A stretch of DNA of 64,000 nt from Shimia sp049116215 (GTDB lineage: Bacteria; Pseudomonadota; Alphaproteobacteria; Rhodobacterales; Rhodobacteraceae). The position numbers were made by a program, and so were the translations under genes. Where the stretch lies: NCBI RefSeq assembly GCF_049116215.1, contig NZ_JAGDZB010000005.1:1-64000 (forward strand), written 5' to 3'. Position 1 is the stretch's first letter; every line of letters starts with the position of its first letter. Below are positions 33,894 to 42,470 of this stretch, piece by piece. The notes beneath the pieces are model-generated. The model worked only from the letters and a program-made list of their open reading frames with translations. It did not search any database and was not told the origin of the DNA.

Positions 33894-35102
33894 CTATCTC
33901 CCTCTGCGCGCGCCGGCGGCAGCCCGGCCACGCGTTGCGCCGGCTTTGGCTCGTTGAGATGGCGCGCGTTTCTGCATCGCGCCACCGTTGATCGGGGCTG
34001 CCTGACGTTTGGGCACAACACTGGCCTTCGGAGCCTTGGGGCGTGTGTTCGTCCTCGGAGTTTGGGTTTTCTTTGTCCGCTCTACAGCCGCTTTACGCTG
34101 GGCAGGCGACGGGCTTGAGGGGCGTTCCACACCTGCGCGCGGGTTCTTGCTTTTGGAGATATCCGCTGCGCCGCTTTTCTTCGCGAGATCGGCGCGCATC
34201 TTGTCTCCCCGGTCCGGCTTGGTCACCGGCATGGTGGTCACACCGTCGTTGCCGCGCTTGCGAGCGATTGTGTCGCGGGCCTCTTTTTGGCGACCTTCAT
34301 CGGGTTTCCATCCAATGTTGTTGCGATCCCCGATATTAACGTCCCCGTCGATATCAATGTCGATGTCCGGATTTCGAACGATTGGTTGACCGTTCCAGCC
34401 ACCGCAATTGCGACACCCCCAATAATCATGCCAATGATCATCGTCATCAAAGATCTCATCTATGATGGCTACAGCGCCAAAGACCAGCAGGCCGGTTGCC
34501 AGCGCATCGCCCACGTCAGAAGAGTTCTCGACATAAACCGTCTCTGTTTCATATTGAGGCACATAGACCACTTCGGGATCGGTCGGCTGGATAACAATTG
34601 TGTCGGTATCACCTTCCTGAACTACTTCAACGGTTTGCTCGTCACCACTGACCAAATTGCCAGCGTCGTTTGCAGCTTGCCGTTTGACTTGGACCGCTTC
34701 CATGACGTCGTCGCTTTGGGCCAACATCGCGTTCCCGACCGTCTCGGTCCAATCGATATGTGCTGCCATATCTTCCAGCACATCTGGGAATGCCGTCGCC
34801 AAAACTTCGACACTTTCGTCCCAGTCTTCGGCTTCGATGAGTGGCTTCAAATCCTCTTGAGCCACGTCGGCATTGTCGTCCAAAAACACGTCGGCTTTAA
34901 CAACCTCAAGGGGATAGGTCGCGGCAACCAATACTTGGATAAGCAACGTATCTGGATAAAGCGCAACGGGAGCGACAAGCGTTTCAAGCTCCTCAGGCTG
35001 AAGCAGCTCATTTTCCTGATTTTCAGCCGACTGTGTGAATGCTCCTGTTGGGAATAGTAATATTAAAGAAGACAAAATTGATTTCAGCGTTATGCATTTC
35101 AT
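33894..35102 (-). CDS. DUF3300 family exported protein
   Basis: 402 residues with a signal peptide. The N-terminal DUF3300 half (about 35-150) reads LAPVALYPDTLLIQVLVAATYPLEV then a repeated acidic VLATAFPDVL block; the middle has an acidic patch (DDDDHWHDYWGCRNCGGWNG) with two cysteines; the tail (about 270-402) is rich in K, R, A, P and lacks order, ending GATRGRAAAGARRGR. Such a strongly basic tail could contact nucleic acid or lipid. Function unknown. The codon use and G+C differ from flanking housekeeping genes. Confidence 0.85.
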   Translation of the reverse strand: MKCITLKSILSSLILLFPTGAFTQSAENQENELLQPEELETLVAPVALYPDTLLIQVLVAATYPLEVVKADVFLDDNADVAQEDLKPLIEAEDWDESVEVLATAFPDVLEDMAAHIDWTETVGNAMLAQSDDVMEAVQVKRQAANDAGNLVSGDEQTVEVVQEGDTDTIVIQPTDPEVVYVPQYETETVYVENSSDVGDALATGLLVFGAVAIIDEIFDDDDHWHDYWGCRNCGGWNGQPIVRNPDIDIDIDGDVNIGDRNNIGWKPDEGRQKEARDTIARKRGNDGVTTMPVTKPDRGDKMRADLAKKSGAADISKSKNPRAGVERPSSPSPAQRKAAVERTKKTQTPRTNTRPKAPKASVVPKRQAAPINGGAMQKRAPSQRAKAGATRGRAAAGARRGR

Positions 35103-35455
35103 TCCTATGCCCTTTAAAAAAGATGCGAATGCCGAAGGGTAAGCTTTGCCATCCGTTGAACCAAGAACTTTTGCAAAACATCCGATTTCCCACCCACATT
35201 AGAAATCCAAAAGGAGCAAATCAAGCGAGCCAACAGTGCGGCCGCCGGAGGCGATCGGAAAATTGGATGGCATGTGGCAAGGTATTAAAAAACGAAAGCT
35301 CTGCCCCGTTTACCGCTGTTTCCAAGCGTCAGAGTCAGGTTTGGAGGCGTTGTCGATCAGCCTGGGATTCTATGGCCGAAACTGGAAACCGTTGGATCTT
35401 GATGCTGTACAAAGTCCGTTTCCTGCGCATAGCTGACATTTCGAACTGTAAACAA
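35103..35455. other. Gap between DUF3300 gene and fabA
   Basis: 353 bp without a supported gene; it holds the promoter of the DUF3300/DUF2950 unit and is A+T-richer than neighbouring genes. A plus-strand reading frame across it continues antisense through fabA and is not a gene. Nothing else recognised. Confidence 0.45.
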
Positions 35456-35487
35456 AAAAGCTCCCGAAGAGACCTTCGGGAGCTTTT
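35456..35487 (-). terminator. Intrinsic terminator after fabA
   Basis: AAAAGCTCCCGAAG (35456-35469) pairs with CTTCGGGAGCTTTT (35474-35487) around an AGAC loop. Read on the minus strand the stem is followed by TTTTTTG. This would end the fabA message before it reaches the distant fabB. Confidence 0.88.
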
Positions 35488-35515
35488 AGATTATTCTGAA
35501 ATTGTTCTGCTAAGC

Positions 35516-36022
35516 TTACTCAGCTGCCAGACCAACCTTCATGTCTTTGACCGCATAAATCTCTTCGCCGTCTGCGAATACGGTGCCGTTGGCGACGCCG
35601 AGCTTCAGCTTGCGGTCGATGATGCGGGTGTATTGCACATTGTAGGTCAGCATCTTGCGGTCCGGTTTGACCATGCCTTTGAGCTTCACTTCGCCCACGC
35701 CCATCGCCATGCCTTTGCCAGGCATGCCGCGCCAGCCGAGGCCGAAGCCGGTCAACTGCCACAGGCCGTCAAGGCCAAGACAGCCGGGCATAATTGGGTT
35801 GCCCGGGAAGTGGCAATCAAAGAACCACAGGTCCGGAGTGATGTCGAATTCTGCAAGCACGTGGCCTTTGCCAAACTCACCGCCGTCTGCAGAGATGTCG
35901 GTGATGCGGTCCATCATCAACATGGGGGGCATTGGCAGTTGGGCGTTGCCAGGACCAAACAATTCGCCACGGGCGCATTTCAGCAGGTCGTCTTTGTCAA
36001 AGCTCGTGGGATAGTCGGCCAT
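35516..36022 (-). CDS. fabA: 3-hydroxydecanoyl-[acyl-carrier-protein] dehydratase/isomerase
   Basis: 168 residues. The active-site histidine lies in FFDCHFPGNPIMPGC and the aspartate in LGLDGLWQLTGF, as in E. coli FabA. It dehydrates 3-hydroxydecanoyl-ACP and isomerises it, making unsaturated fatty acids in the cytoplasm. It is divergent from irr, and ends at its own terminator. Downstream on the same strand should be fabB and, in many relatives, fabI; instead there is an iron importer block. Confidence 0.94.
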   Translation of the reverse strand: MADYPTSFDKDDLLKCARGELFGPGNAQLPMPPMLMMDRITDISADGGEFGKGHVLAEFDITPDLWFFDCHFPGNPIMPGCLGLDGLWQLTGFGLGWRGMPGKGMAMGVGEVKLKGMVKPDRKMLTYNVQYTRIIDRKLKLGVANGTVFADGEEIYAVKDMKVGLAAE

Positions 36023-36147
36023 TCTGGGAGGTCCCTTGTCATTTTGGTGTTGCTTTTGCCTGCTGTATCATCTGCCAGCGTGGTCCTGCAAGGCAACAGT
36101 CGGCGTGGTGCGCTGGGCCGCAGTAAATGTTTGCGACTCATTTTCAT

Positions 36148-36177
36148 TTGAATTTGGGGTGTGGTTTGCGCTAAATA
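36148..36177 (+). promoter_or_regulatory. Candidate promoter of irr
   Basis: TTGAAT (36148-36153) and TAAATA (36172-36177) are 18 bp apart, which places the transcript start around 36184 and supports ATG 36204 as the irr start. An A+T-rich ACTCATTTTCATTTGAAT stretch overlaps the -35 and could be an iron-regulator site. fabA's promoter faces the other way in the same 180-bp gap. Confidence 0.5.
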
Positions 36178-36203
36178 TGCAGCTGACGCACAGGATAAGA
36201 CTT

Positions 36204-36620
36204 ATGACCACTGAGGCACTTCGCAACGGCACCCAATGGCTCGCATCTGCTGGATTGCGCCCAACACGGCAACGTGTGGCGCTGGCGGCTTTGCTTAAAG
36301 GGGATGGCCAGGACAGACATGTGACGGCGGAAAGCCTGTTTGCCTCGGTGCGCGAACATGGCGATAGCGTGTCTTTGGCCACGGTATACAACACGCTGCG
36401 GGCGTTTTGTGACGCGGGGTTGATGCAGGAGATCACGGTGGATGGCTCCAAGAGCTATTTTGACACCAACACTGGCGATCATCCGCATTTCTTCTGGGAA
36501 GATGATCGTGTGCTGACCGATGCGCCCGCCGAAGAGCTGGAGATTTCCCGGCTGCCCGGTGCGCCTGAGGGTGCGGAGATTTCCAAGATCGACGTGGTGA
36601 TCCGCCTGCGCCGGACCTGA
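36204..36620 (+). CDS. irr: Iron response regulator Irr (Fur family)
   Basis: 138 residues from ATG 36204 (AGGA eight bases upstream). The winged helix is at the front: RPTRQRVALAALL and SLATVYNTLRAFCDAGL. The heme/metal motif region reads TNTGDHPHFFWEDD, so only two of the three histidines of the rhizobial HHH motif are kept. Irr represses or activates iron uptake and heme synthesis genes according to heme status. Its position next to fabA and near the iron importer suggests control of the latter. Confidence 0.87.
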   Translation: MTTEALRNGTQWLASAGLRPTRQRVALAALLKGDGQDRHVTAESLFASVREHGDSVSLATVYNTLRAFCDAGLMQEITVDGSKSYFDTNTGDHPHFFWEDDRVLTDAPAEELEISRLPGAPEGAEISKIDVVIRLRRT

Positions 36621-36706
36621 GCGCGACGCTGGGTCAAAGTTTTCTGAGAGCAATTGTCCTTGATTTGGGCCTGTGACAGCATGGGTGCAAGCAGGGAGGA
36701 TGTGTC

Positions 36707-37687
36707 ATGAAAGCAGTGACGTGGCGAGGCTTTGGGCCAGCGCGAGATGTATTGAAAGTTGAGGATTTGGCAACGCCAACGGCGGGCGCTGGCGAGGTGT
36801 TGGTGCGGGTGGCCTATTCGGGTGTGAACCCGTCTGATTGCAAGGCGCGCAGCGGGGCGCGGCCGGGCGTGACCAAGCCGCCGTTTGAAGTGATTGTGCC
36901 GCACAGCGATGGGGCTGGCGTGATTGAGGCGGTGGGCGATGGTGTTGACCCAGCGCGTATGGGCGAGCGGGTGTGGCTGTGGAACGGGCAATGGCAGCGG
37001 CCGTTTGGCACCTGTGCAGAGTGCATCGCCGTACCCGCAGAGCAGGCGGTGGCTTTGCCGGATGGCGTGTCGCTTGAGGACGGCGCAGTGATGGGCATTC
37101 CGGGGCTGACGGCGGCGCAGACGGTGTTTGGCAGTGGCGATGTGGTTGGCCAAACGGTGCTGGTGTCCGGCGGCGGCGGCTCGGTTGGATATCTTGCGGT
37201 GCAACTGGCGGCCTGGGGCGGGGCGACGGTGATCGCGACCTGCGGGGCGCGTGACATGGCGCGCGTGACGGCGGCGGGCGCGACACATGTGTTCGATTAT
37301 GCCAGCCCGACATTGGCGGCGGATATATTGGCCGTGTGCGACGGTGTGGATCGCGCGGTGGAGGTTGAGCTTGGGCCAAACCTGCCGTTGCTGACCGAGG
37401 TGATGAAGCCTTTGGGCACAATTGCAGCCTATGGATCGGCCAAGGATATGGCACCTGAAATGCCGTTTGGACCGATGCTTTTTAAGGCACTGAAGCTGGA
37501 TATCTCGCTGATCTATATCCTGCCACTGGCGGAGCGAGAGGCGGCGATTGCGCGGTTGCATGGGGCTTTCGCAGATGGGGCTTTGAAGCTGGATGCGCCC
37601 AATGTGTTTGCCTTGGAAGAGGCGGCGGCAGCCCACGCGATGGTGGAGGCGGGTGGACGCACAGGGGCCGTGTTGGTGAAGTGCTGA
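36707..37687 (+). CDS. Quinone oxidoreductase / MDR-family NADPH dehydrogenase
   Basis: 326 residues. N-terminal GroES-like half without the zinc cysteines; the NADP loop GGGGSVGYLAVQLA follows at the usual place. It resembles zeta-crystallin-type NADPH:quinone reductases and enoyl reductases. Cytoplasmic. Start ATG 36707 with AGGGAGG shortly upstream. The substrate is unspecified. No obvious operon partners. Confidence 0.88.
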   Translation: MKAVTWRGFGPARDVLKVEDLATPTAGAGEVLVRVAYSGVNPSDCKARSGARPGVTKPPFEVIVPHSDGAGVIEAVGDGVDPARMGERVWLWNGQWQRPFGTCAECIAVPAEQAVALPDGVSLEDGAVMGIPGLTAAQTVFGSGDVVGQTVLVSGGGGSVGYLAVQLAAWGGATVIATCGARDMARVTAAGATHVFDYASPTLAADILAVCDGVDRAVEVELGPNLPLLTEVMKPLGTIAAYGSAKDMAPEMPFGPMLFKALKLDISLIYILPLAEREAAIARLHGAFADGALKLDAPNVFALEEAAAAHAMVEAGGRTGAVLVKC

Positions 37688-37788
37688 CTCGCAGCGTTTC
37701 GAGAAAAGTGGGACCGCAAATACCTTGCCACGCTTCGCGTTCTCAGGACATTTGCGATGCTGGTGTCTTAATCATTTCTCAAAACGCT

Positions 37789-39327
37789 TTAGGTCAGCCC
37801 TTCGAGGCCAAACCACTGGGGCAGCACTGACATGAACCGCCGCCAGAGACCTGCGTCCGGGTCTTTGGTGACCACTGTGGGCGCAACAGTTTTGGGCTGG
37901 TGCGTCCACTGCAAACCCGTTTCCTCGGCGGTAACCTTGTAGGCGAAGTCTGCGAGGTTTTGATCCAAGTCGTTCAAAATGGTTCTTGCGTAAGCTGGGC
38001 TTTCGACGAGGAGGCCAATCTCAGCATTGGTTTTGATCGAGCGTGGGTCAAGGTTGAGGGAGCCGACCAGCACGGAGGTGTCGTCGATCACGGCGAGCTT
38101 GGTGTGCAGCGTGATGTGCGGCGGGTTTTCCATGTCGGTCAAGTCGATGGCTTCGATGGCGTTGTGGCGCAGCTCGTAGAGTTCCACACCGGCGGCCAGA
38201 AGGTCAGCGCGGTGGCGTGCATAGCCGCCGTGCACATAAGCGTGGTTGGTGGAGGCGAGCGAGTTGGTAACGATCCGCAACTTGACACCGGAGCGTGCTA
38301 GGTTGGCGTAGAAGCGCGCGCCGTAGTTTTCGGGCACAAAATACGGGCTGATAAGGGTGACCTGTGATTTGGCATCGCCGATGGCAGCAAAAAAGGCTTC
38401 GCCCATAATGTGCGGGCCTTTGCCATTAGGATTGCGCAGCTTTTGCGGGGTGTCGGCGATGATACGCGAGGTGCCTCGGAAAGGTGCAACCTTGCGGTTG
38501 GCAATGTCCTGCAAGTAAGGCGCGTTGATCGCTTTGGTGTAGGCGGCGACTTCGGGGCTGTCGGGGTCATAGGCCCAGTCAGACAGGGCGATCTGCGGCG
38601 GTAAGGGGGCGGATTTGGCACGAAGGTTGGCCACGGGAACCGCAAAGTCATCGTTCCAGTAGGTGTCAAAGATTGGGTTGATTTCGGCGGCCTCGGGGCC
38701 AAAGACCGCCAGGTCGTAGTCGGCAAAGACTTCGGTGGGTTTCAACTCATAATACTCATCCGCAAAGTTGCGCCCGCCGATAATCGCCATGTCGTTGTCG
38801 ACCACAAAGGTCTTGATGTGCATGCGCCGGTTTACGCGTTTGAAATCCCAGAGAAACCCCATGGCTTTGGGTGCATTACGCGAGCTGGGGTTGAATATGC
38901 GGATTTCGATGTTGGGGTGCGTGTCGAGCACGGCGAGGTCGGTGTCATCGGCGGTGGTGAAGACGTCATCCACTAGAAGCCGCACCCGCACGCCGCGGTT
39001 GGCGGCGTCAAACAGGCGATGGGTGAGGATGCCGCTGGCGGTGTCCGGTTTGATCAGGAAGGTGGCGATGTCGATACTGTGCTGCGCGCTTTCGATCATG
39101 CGCAGGCGGGCCCCAAGTGCGTCCGTGCCGTTGGTGAGCTCGAAGTAGGCCGATTGGGCGCCGGTTTGCGCGGACACGGCGCGGCTTACCTCGTCTGATG
39201 AGGCGTCTGCGCTGAGGGCGTAAGAGGGCGTGCGTGGGGCGTCAAACGGAACTTTGGCGCAGGCGGTGAGGGCGGTTGAGACCGCGAGAAGCACTGCAAA
39301 CCGTTTTGTCCGTCTGTTCAGAACCAC
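37789..39327 (-). CDS. Phospholipase D-like lipoprotein (cardiolipin-synthase-type)
   Basis: 512 residues. A lipoprotein signal with lipobox LTAC places it on the outside of the inner membrane or on the outer membrane. Two HKD motifs are complete: HIKTFVVDND...GGRN and HTKLAVIDDT...GSLNLDPRS. The family hydrolyses or transfers phosphatidyl groups and includes Cls-like enzymes. It starts at GTG 39327 inside the end of the preceding gene (10-bp overlap), so the two are translationally coupled. Confidence 0.85.
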   Translation of the reverse strand: MVLNRRTKRFAVLLAVSTALTACAKVPFDAPRTPSYALSADASSDEVSRAVSAQTGAQSAYFELTNGTDALGARLRMIESAQHSIDIATFLIKPDTASGILTHRLFDAANRGVRVRLLVDDVFTTADDTDLAVLDTHPNIEIRIFNPSSRNAPKAMGFLWDFKRVNRRMHIKTFVVDNDMAIIGGRNFADEYYELKPTEVFADYDLAVFGPEAAEINPIFDTYWNDDFAVPVANLRAKSAPLPPQIALSDWAYDPDSPEVAAYTKAINAPYLQDIANRKVAPFRGTSRIIADTPQKLRNPNGKGPHIMGEAFFAAIGDAKSQVTLISPYFVPENYGARFYANLARSGVKLRIVTNSLASTNHAYVHGGYARHRADLLAAGVELYELRHNAIEAIDLTDMENPPHITLHTKLAVIDDTSVLVGSLNLDPRSIKTNAEIGLLVESPAYARTILNDLDQNLADFAYKVTAEETGLQWTHQPKTVAPTVVTKDPDAGLWRRFMSVLPQWFGLEGLT

Positions 39328-40250
39328 TGGCCGGGTTCCATCAGGCCCAAGTCCAGTAGCTGACGCGAGTGCCAGTCAAAGCGCACAGAGTTGTGCCACG
39401 TGAATTCGTTGATGTCGAAAGTGGACCCGGGGTTGGCCTTGAGCGCTTTGGCGGTGCGGAAGGAGCAAACCGCCGCCGTCAGGTTGTTGTGCCAGGGGCA
39501 GGCGTAGGTGTTGTATTCCTCATCAGTGAACGTGAAGTCGTCGCGCAATTGCAGTTCAGGTTTGGTGCGGAAAATCGAGATGCGGTCGATCTTGCGTTTG
39601 TTGGGCGGGATATGCTCTTCAAACCGCCATCGGAGACCGCCAAAAAAGTCCAATTGTCGTTCTTTAGGGTGGTCGTGATTGTCAGCGTCGCGGCGAGCCA
39701 GCGCATAATACCCAGAGCGGTCTAGCTGAGCATCCTCCAGCGACACGGCGTTGGGGGTGACGCTAAGGTCCGGCGAATAGAGGTCAATCACGTAAGTCAG
39801 CATCGCGTCGCGTTGCTCTTCGGTGTGGAAAGCCAGCATTTCGCCAATGCCGCGGGTCTCACAAAACGGGAAGAACAAGTACTCGGCATTGAAGCAGTAG
39901 TAGAGCCAAAGCGATGGGGCTGCTTCGATGAACTTGTTGATCGCGTCTGTCATGGGCTGGCCGCGCGGGGCGTCCATGGTTATGCGCGGGCATTGTTTCG
40001 CCAATTCGGCCGACAGTGAAAAGGCGGCGGGCATAAACACGATGACTTTTTTGAAGCCAAGATCGAGGTGGTGATAGAGCGTGCTTTCGATCTCTACATC
40101 GTCTTCCACAAAGATCAGTGCGACCGGGCCTTTGACCAGATTGGCCCGACCTTCGCGCAGAAACTGCTCCACCGAGTCGTATGTCATGCGCGGCCCATTT
40201 CTCGTGTTTTTGTCCTTGTTGCGCTCAAAATCCGCTAAAAGCGAGCGCAT
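39318..40250 (-). CDS. Putative glycosyltransferase family 2-like protein
   Basis: 310 residues from ATG 40250 (GAGGGG upstream). The front has VALIFVEDDVEIESTLYHHLDLGFKKVIVF, which resembles the beginning of Glyco_tranf_2_4-type sequences, and a late FDINEFTWHNSVRF block. No DxD motif is clear to me, so enzymatic activity is unproven. It overlaps the phospholipase-D-like lipoprotein gene by 10 bp, suggesting a joint envelope role. No signal peptide; cytoplasmic or peripheral. Confidence 0.5.
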   Translation of the reverse strand: MRSLLADFERNKDKNTRNGPRMTYDSVEQFLREGRANLVKGPVALIFVEDDVEIESTLYHHLDLGFKKVIVFMPAAFSLSAELAKQCPRITMDAPRGQPMTDAINKFIEAAPSLWLYYCFNAEYLFFPFCETRGIGEMLAFHTEEQRDAMLTYVIDLYSPDLSVTPNAVSLEDAQLDRSGYYALARRDADNHDHPKERQLDFFGGLRWRFEEHIPPNKRKIDRISIFRTKPELQLRDDFTFTDEEYNTYACPWHNNLTAAVCSFRTAKALKANPGSTFDINEFTWHNSVRFDWHSRQLLDLGLMEPGQWF

Positions 40251-40309
40251 TGCAAGCGCCCCTCGTTTTCTGTAGGGAGACGGCTTGAAACCGCTGCAGG
40301 ATAAGTCTC

Positions 40310-41644
40310 ATGTCTGACAACACCACCGCTGAGAAAAAGAAGCTCTTCATCAAGACCTACGGGTGTCAGATGAACGTCTATGACAGTGAGCGCATGGCGG
40401 AGGCCATGGGCGGCGCGGGCTATGAGGCCACCGATACGCCTGATGATGCGGATATGATCTTGCTCAACACCTGCCACATTCGTGAAAAGGCGGCGGAAAA
40501 GGTTTATTCTGAGTTGGGCCGGTTCAAAGGGCTGAAGGCCGAGAAACCGGACCTCAAAATTGGCGTGGCAGGCTGTGTGGCGCAGGCCGAGGGCAAAGAG
40601 ATCATGCGCCGTCAGCCAATTGTTGATCTTGTTGTGGGGCCGCAGGCGTACCACCGGTTGCCGGAGATGGAAGCCAAGACTCAGGAAGGCGTGAAAGCGC
40701 TGGATACGGATTTCCCAGAAGAAGACAAGTTCGAGAAACTCAAAGGCCGCTCAAAAGCAAAGCGACAGCCTGCTGCGTTTCTGACGGTTCAGGAAGGCTG
40801 CGACAAGTTCTGCGCCTTCTGTGTGGTGCCTTACACTCGAGGCGCCGAGGTCAGCCGTCCGGTGGATCGTGTGCTGACGGAAGCGCGGGATTTGGTCGAG
40901 CGCGGCGTGCGGGAAATCACCTTGCTGGGTCAGAACGTGAATGCTTATCACGGGGCGCACAGTGGCGGTGACATGACCCTGGCCGGGTTGATCTGGGAGT
41001 TGGACAAGATTGACGGGTTGGAGCGCATTCGCTTCACCACTTCACATCCCAACGACATGATGGACGATCTGATCGAGGCGCATGGCACTTGTTCGAAGCT
41101 GATGCCGTATCTGCACCTGCCGGTGCAGTCCGGCTCCAACAAGATCCTGAAGCGTATGAACCGCAGCCATGATCGGGAAAGCTATATCAAGCTGATCGAC
41201 CGTATCCGCGCCGCGCGGCCGGATCTGATGTTGTCTGGTGACTTCATCGTCGGCTTCCCTGAAGAGACCGAAGCGGATTTTCAGGACACCATGGACCTGA
41301 TCCGCGAGGTCAAATACGGGCAGGCCTATAGCTTCAAATATTCGACACGTCCGGGCACGCCAGCCGCGGAGCGACCGTTGGTTGATGCGGACGAGGCCAA
41401 TGACCGTTTGCAGCGCTTGCAAGCGTTGCTGGGGCAGCAGCAGAAAGAGATCCAAGACAGCATGGTCGGCAAAGAAGTGAACGTACTCTATGAGAAGGCC
41501 GGGCGTTTGGAGGGTCAGATGGTTGGCAAGTCCGATTACCTGCACGCGGTCTATGTGACTGATCCCAAGGGGCAAATTGGCGACATCAAACGCGTGAGAA
41601 TCGTGGAAAGCGCGGCCAACTCACTTGGGGGGGTCTTGATCTGA
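40310..41644 (+). CDS. miaB: tRNA-2-methylthio-N6-dimethylallyladenosine synthase MiaB
   Basis: 444 residues: N-terminal methylthiotransferase domain with the first cluster cysteines (YGCQMN, NTCHIREKA, GCVAQ), the radical SAM core with CDKFCAFC, and a C-terminal TRAM domain. It methylthiolates i6A37 in tRNA. It is the first gene of the conserved chain to phoH, ybeY, corC, lnt and metK, though an OmpA protein and a lipoprotein gene intervene here. Confidence 0.95.
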   Translation: MSDNTTAEKKKLFIKTYGCQMNVYDSERMAEAMGGAGYEATDTPDDADMILLNTCHIREKAAEKVYSELGRFKGLKAEKPDLKIGVAGCVAQAEGKEIMRRQPIVDLVVGPQAYHRLPEMEAKTQEGVKALDTDFPEEDKFEKLKGRSKAKRQPAAFLTVQEGCDKFCAFCVVPYTRGAEVSRPVDRVLTEARDLVERGVREITLLGQNVNAYHGAHSGGDMTLAGLIWELDKIDGLERIRFTTSHPNDMMDDLIEAHGTCSKLMPYLHLPVQSGSNKILKRMNRSHDRESYIKLIDRIRAARPDLMLSGDFIVGFPEETEADFQDTMDLIREVKYGQAYSFKYSTRPGTPAAERPLVDADEANDRLQRLQALLGQQQKEIQDSMVGKEVNVLYEKAGRLEGQMVGKSDYLHAVYVTDPKGQIGDIKRVRIVESAANSLGGVLI

Positions 41645-41882
41645 GATTGACGCTACGTCGGAAACAATCTTGGTTAATTTGAGAATATTGATGCGCGCGT
41701 TCTGCTTGGAGTAGGGCGCGCGTGACACATTTTGGACATATTTTAGGTCTCCTGCGACGCGAATTAAGGATTTCTTCTTCACATGAGAGGCAACTCGGTG
41801 CATCTTGAACGGATTGAGAAAGCTTTGATTTCGAACACTGTTTCAAGAAAATAGCTTTCGGGGGATAGGAGAGGTACTCGCT
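41645..41882. other. Gap between miaB and ompA-like gene
   Basis: 238 bp. It contains a weak GC stem ATGCGCGC (41691-41698) with GCGCGCGT (41716-41723) and a 17-nt loop, a doubtful terminator for miaB. The rest is A+T-rich and must hold the promoter of the OmpA-like gene. No further gene seen. Confidence 0.4.
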
Positions 41883-42458
41883 GTGGCGATTAAAATCAAA
41901 AATACGGCGCGGGCGGCGCTTGGAGGTGCGGCGGCTGCCTGTGTTGCACTTCTGGCCATTGCTCAGCCCGCTGCGGCCCAAAACCAACGCACTGTTCTGG
42001 GCCAACCATATGTTCCAACTGTCTGGGTGGATCCGGACGGCTGTGAGCACTGGGTTATGGACGATGGTGTGGAGGGGTACATGACCCCACACGTGAACCG
42101 CCAGGGTATTCCAGTTTGCCGTCGCGGCAATGTTTGCGGTGTGATGAACTCTGACCAGTTTTTTGCCACCGACAAATACGCGATCAATTCGGCCAACCGT
42201 CAGCGTTTGGCTGAGTTCTTTAGCAGTTCATCCGCGTCGGCCTTTATTGTGGCTGGGCACACCGACAGCCGCGCCAGCGACGATTACAACATGCGCCTGA
42301 GCTACAACCGCGCTAATGCCGTGGCCAAAGTGGCTCGCAGCACCGGCGCCCGGGTTGTGGATGTGCGCGGATATGGCGAACGCATGCCGCGCGCCACCAA
42401 TCGCACGTCGGCTGGCATGGCGGAAAACCGTCGTGTTGAAATCATCTGTCTGCGCTGA
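41883..42458 (+). CDS. OmpA-family outer membrane / peptidoglycan-binding protein
   Basis: 191 residues, GTG start at 41883 with AGGAGAGG upstream. A signal peptide (1-32) is followed by a 33-residue module (47-79) VWVDPDGCEHW...DDGVEGY...GIPVC, then a C-terminal OmpA-like domain (about 95-190) with GHTDSRASDDYNMRLSYNRANAVA and the final ENRRVEI, which bind peptidoglycan. The same module occurs in the lipoprotein encoded 12 bp downstream. The two are probably a functional pair in the envelope. Confidence 0.83.
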   Translation: MAIKIKNTARAALGGAAAACVALLAIAQPAAAQNQRTVLGQPYVPTVWVDPDGCEHWVMDDGVEGYMTPHVNRQGIPVCRRGNVCGVMNSDQFFATDKYAINSANRQRLAEFFSSSSASAFIVAGHTDSRASDDYNMRLSYNRANAVAKVARSTGARVVDVRGYGERMPRATNRTSAGMAENRRVEIICLR

Positions 42459-42470
42459 GGGAGAGAAGAT

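Noticed and set aside
35039..36151. A 370-codon plus-strand frame across the fabA locus.
   Set aside because: It is antisense to fabA with no protein resemblance, and includes the terminator.
41691..41723. GC stem after miaB considered as a terminator.
   Set aside because: The loop is 17 nt and there is no T-tract, so I keep it only as a doubtful feature in the gap.
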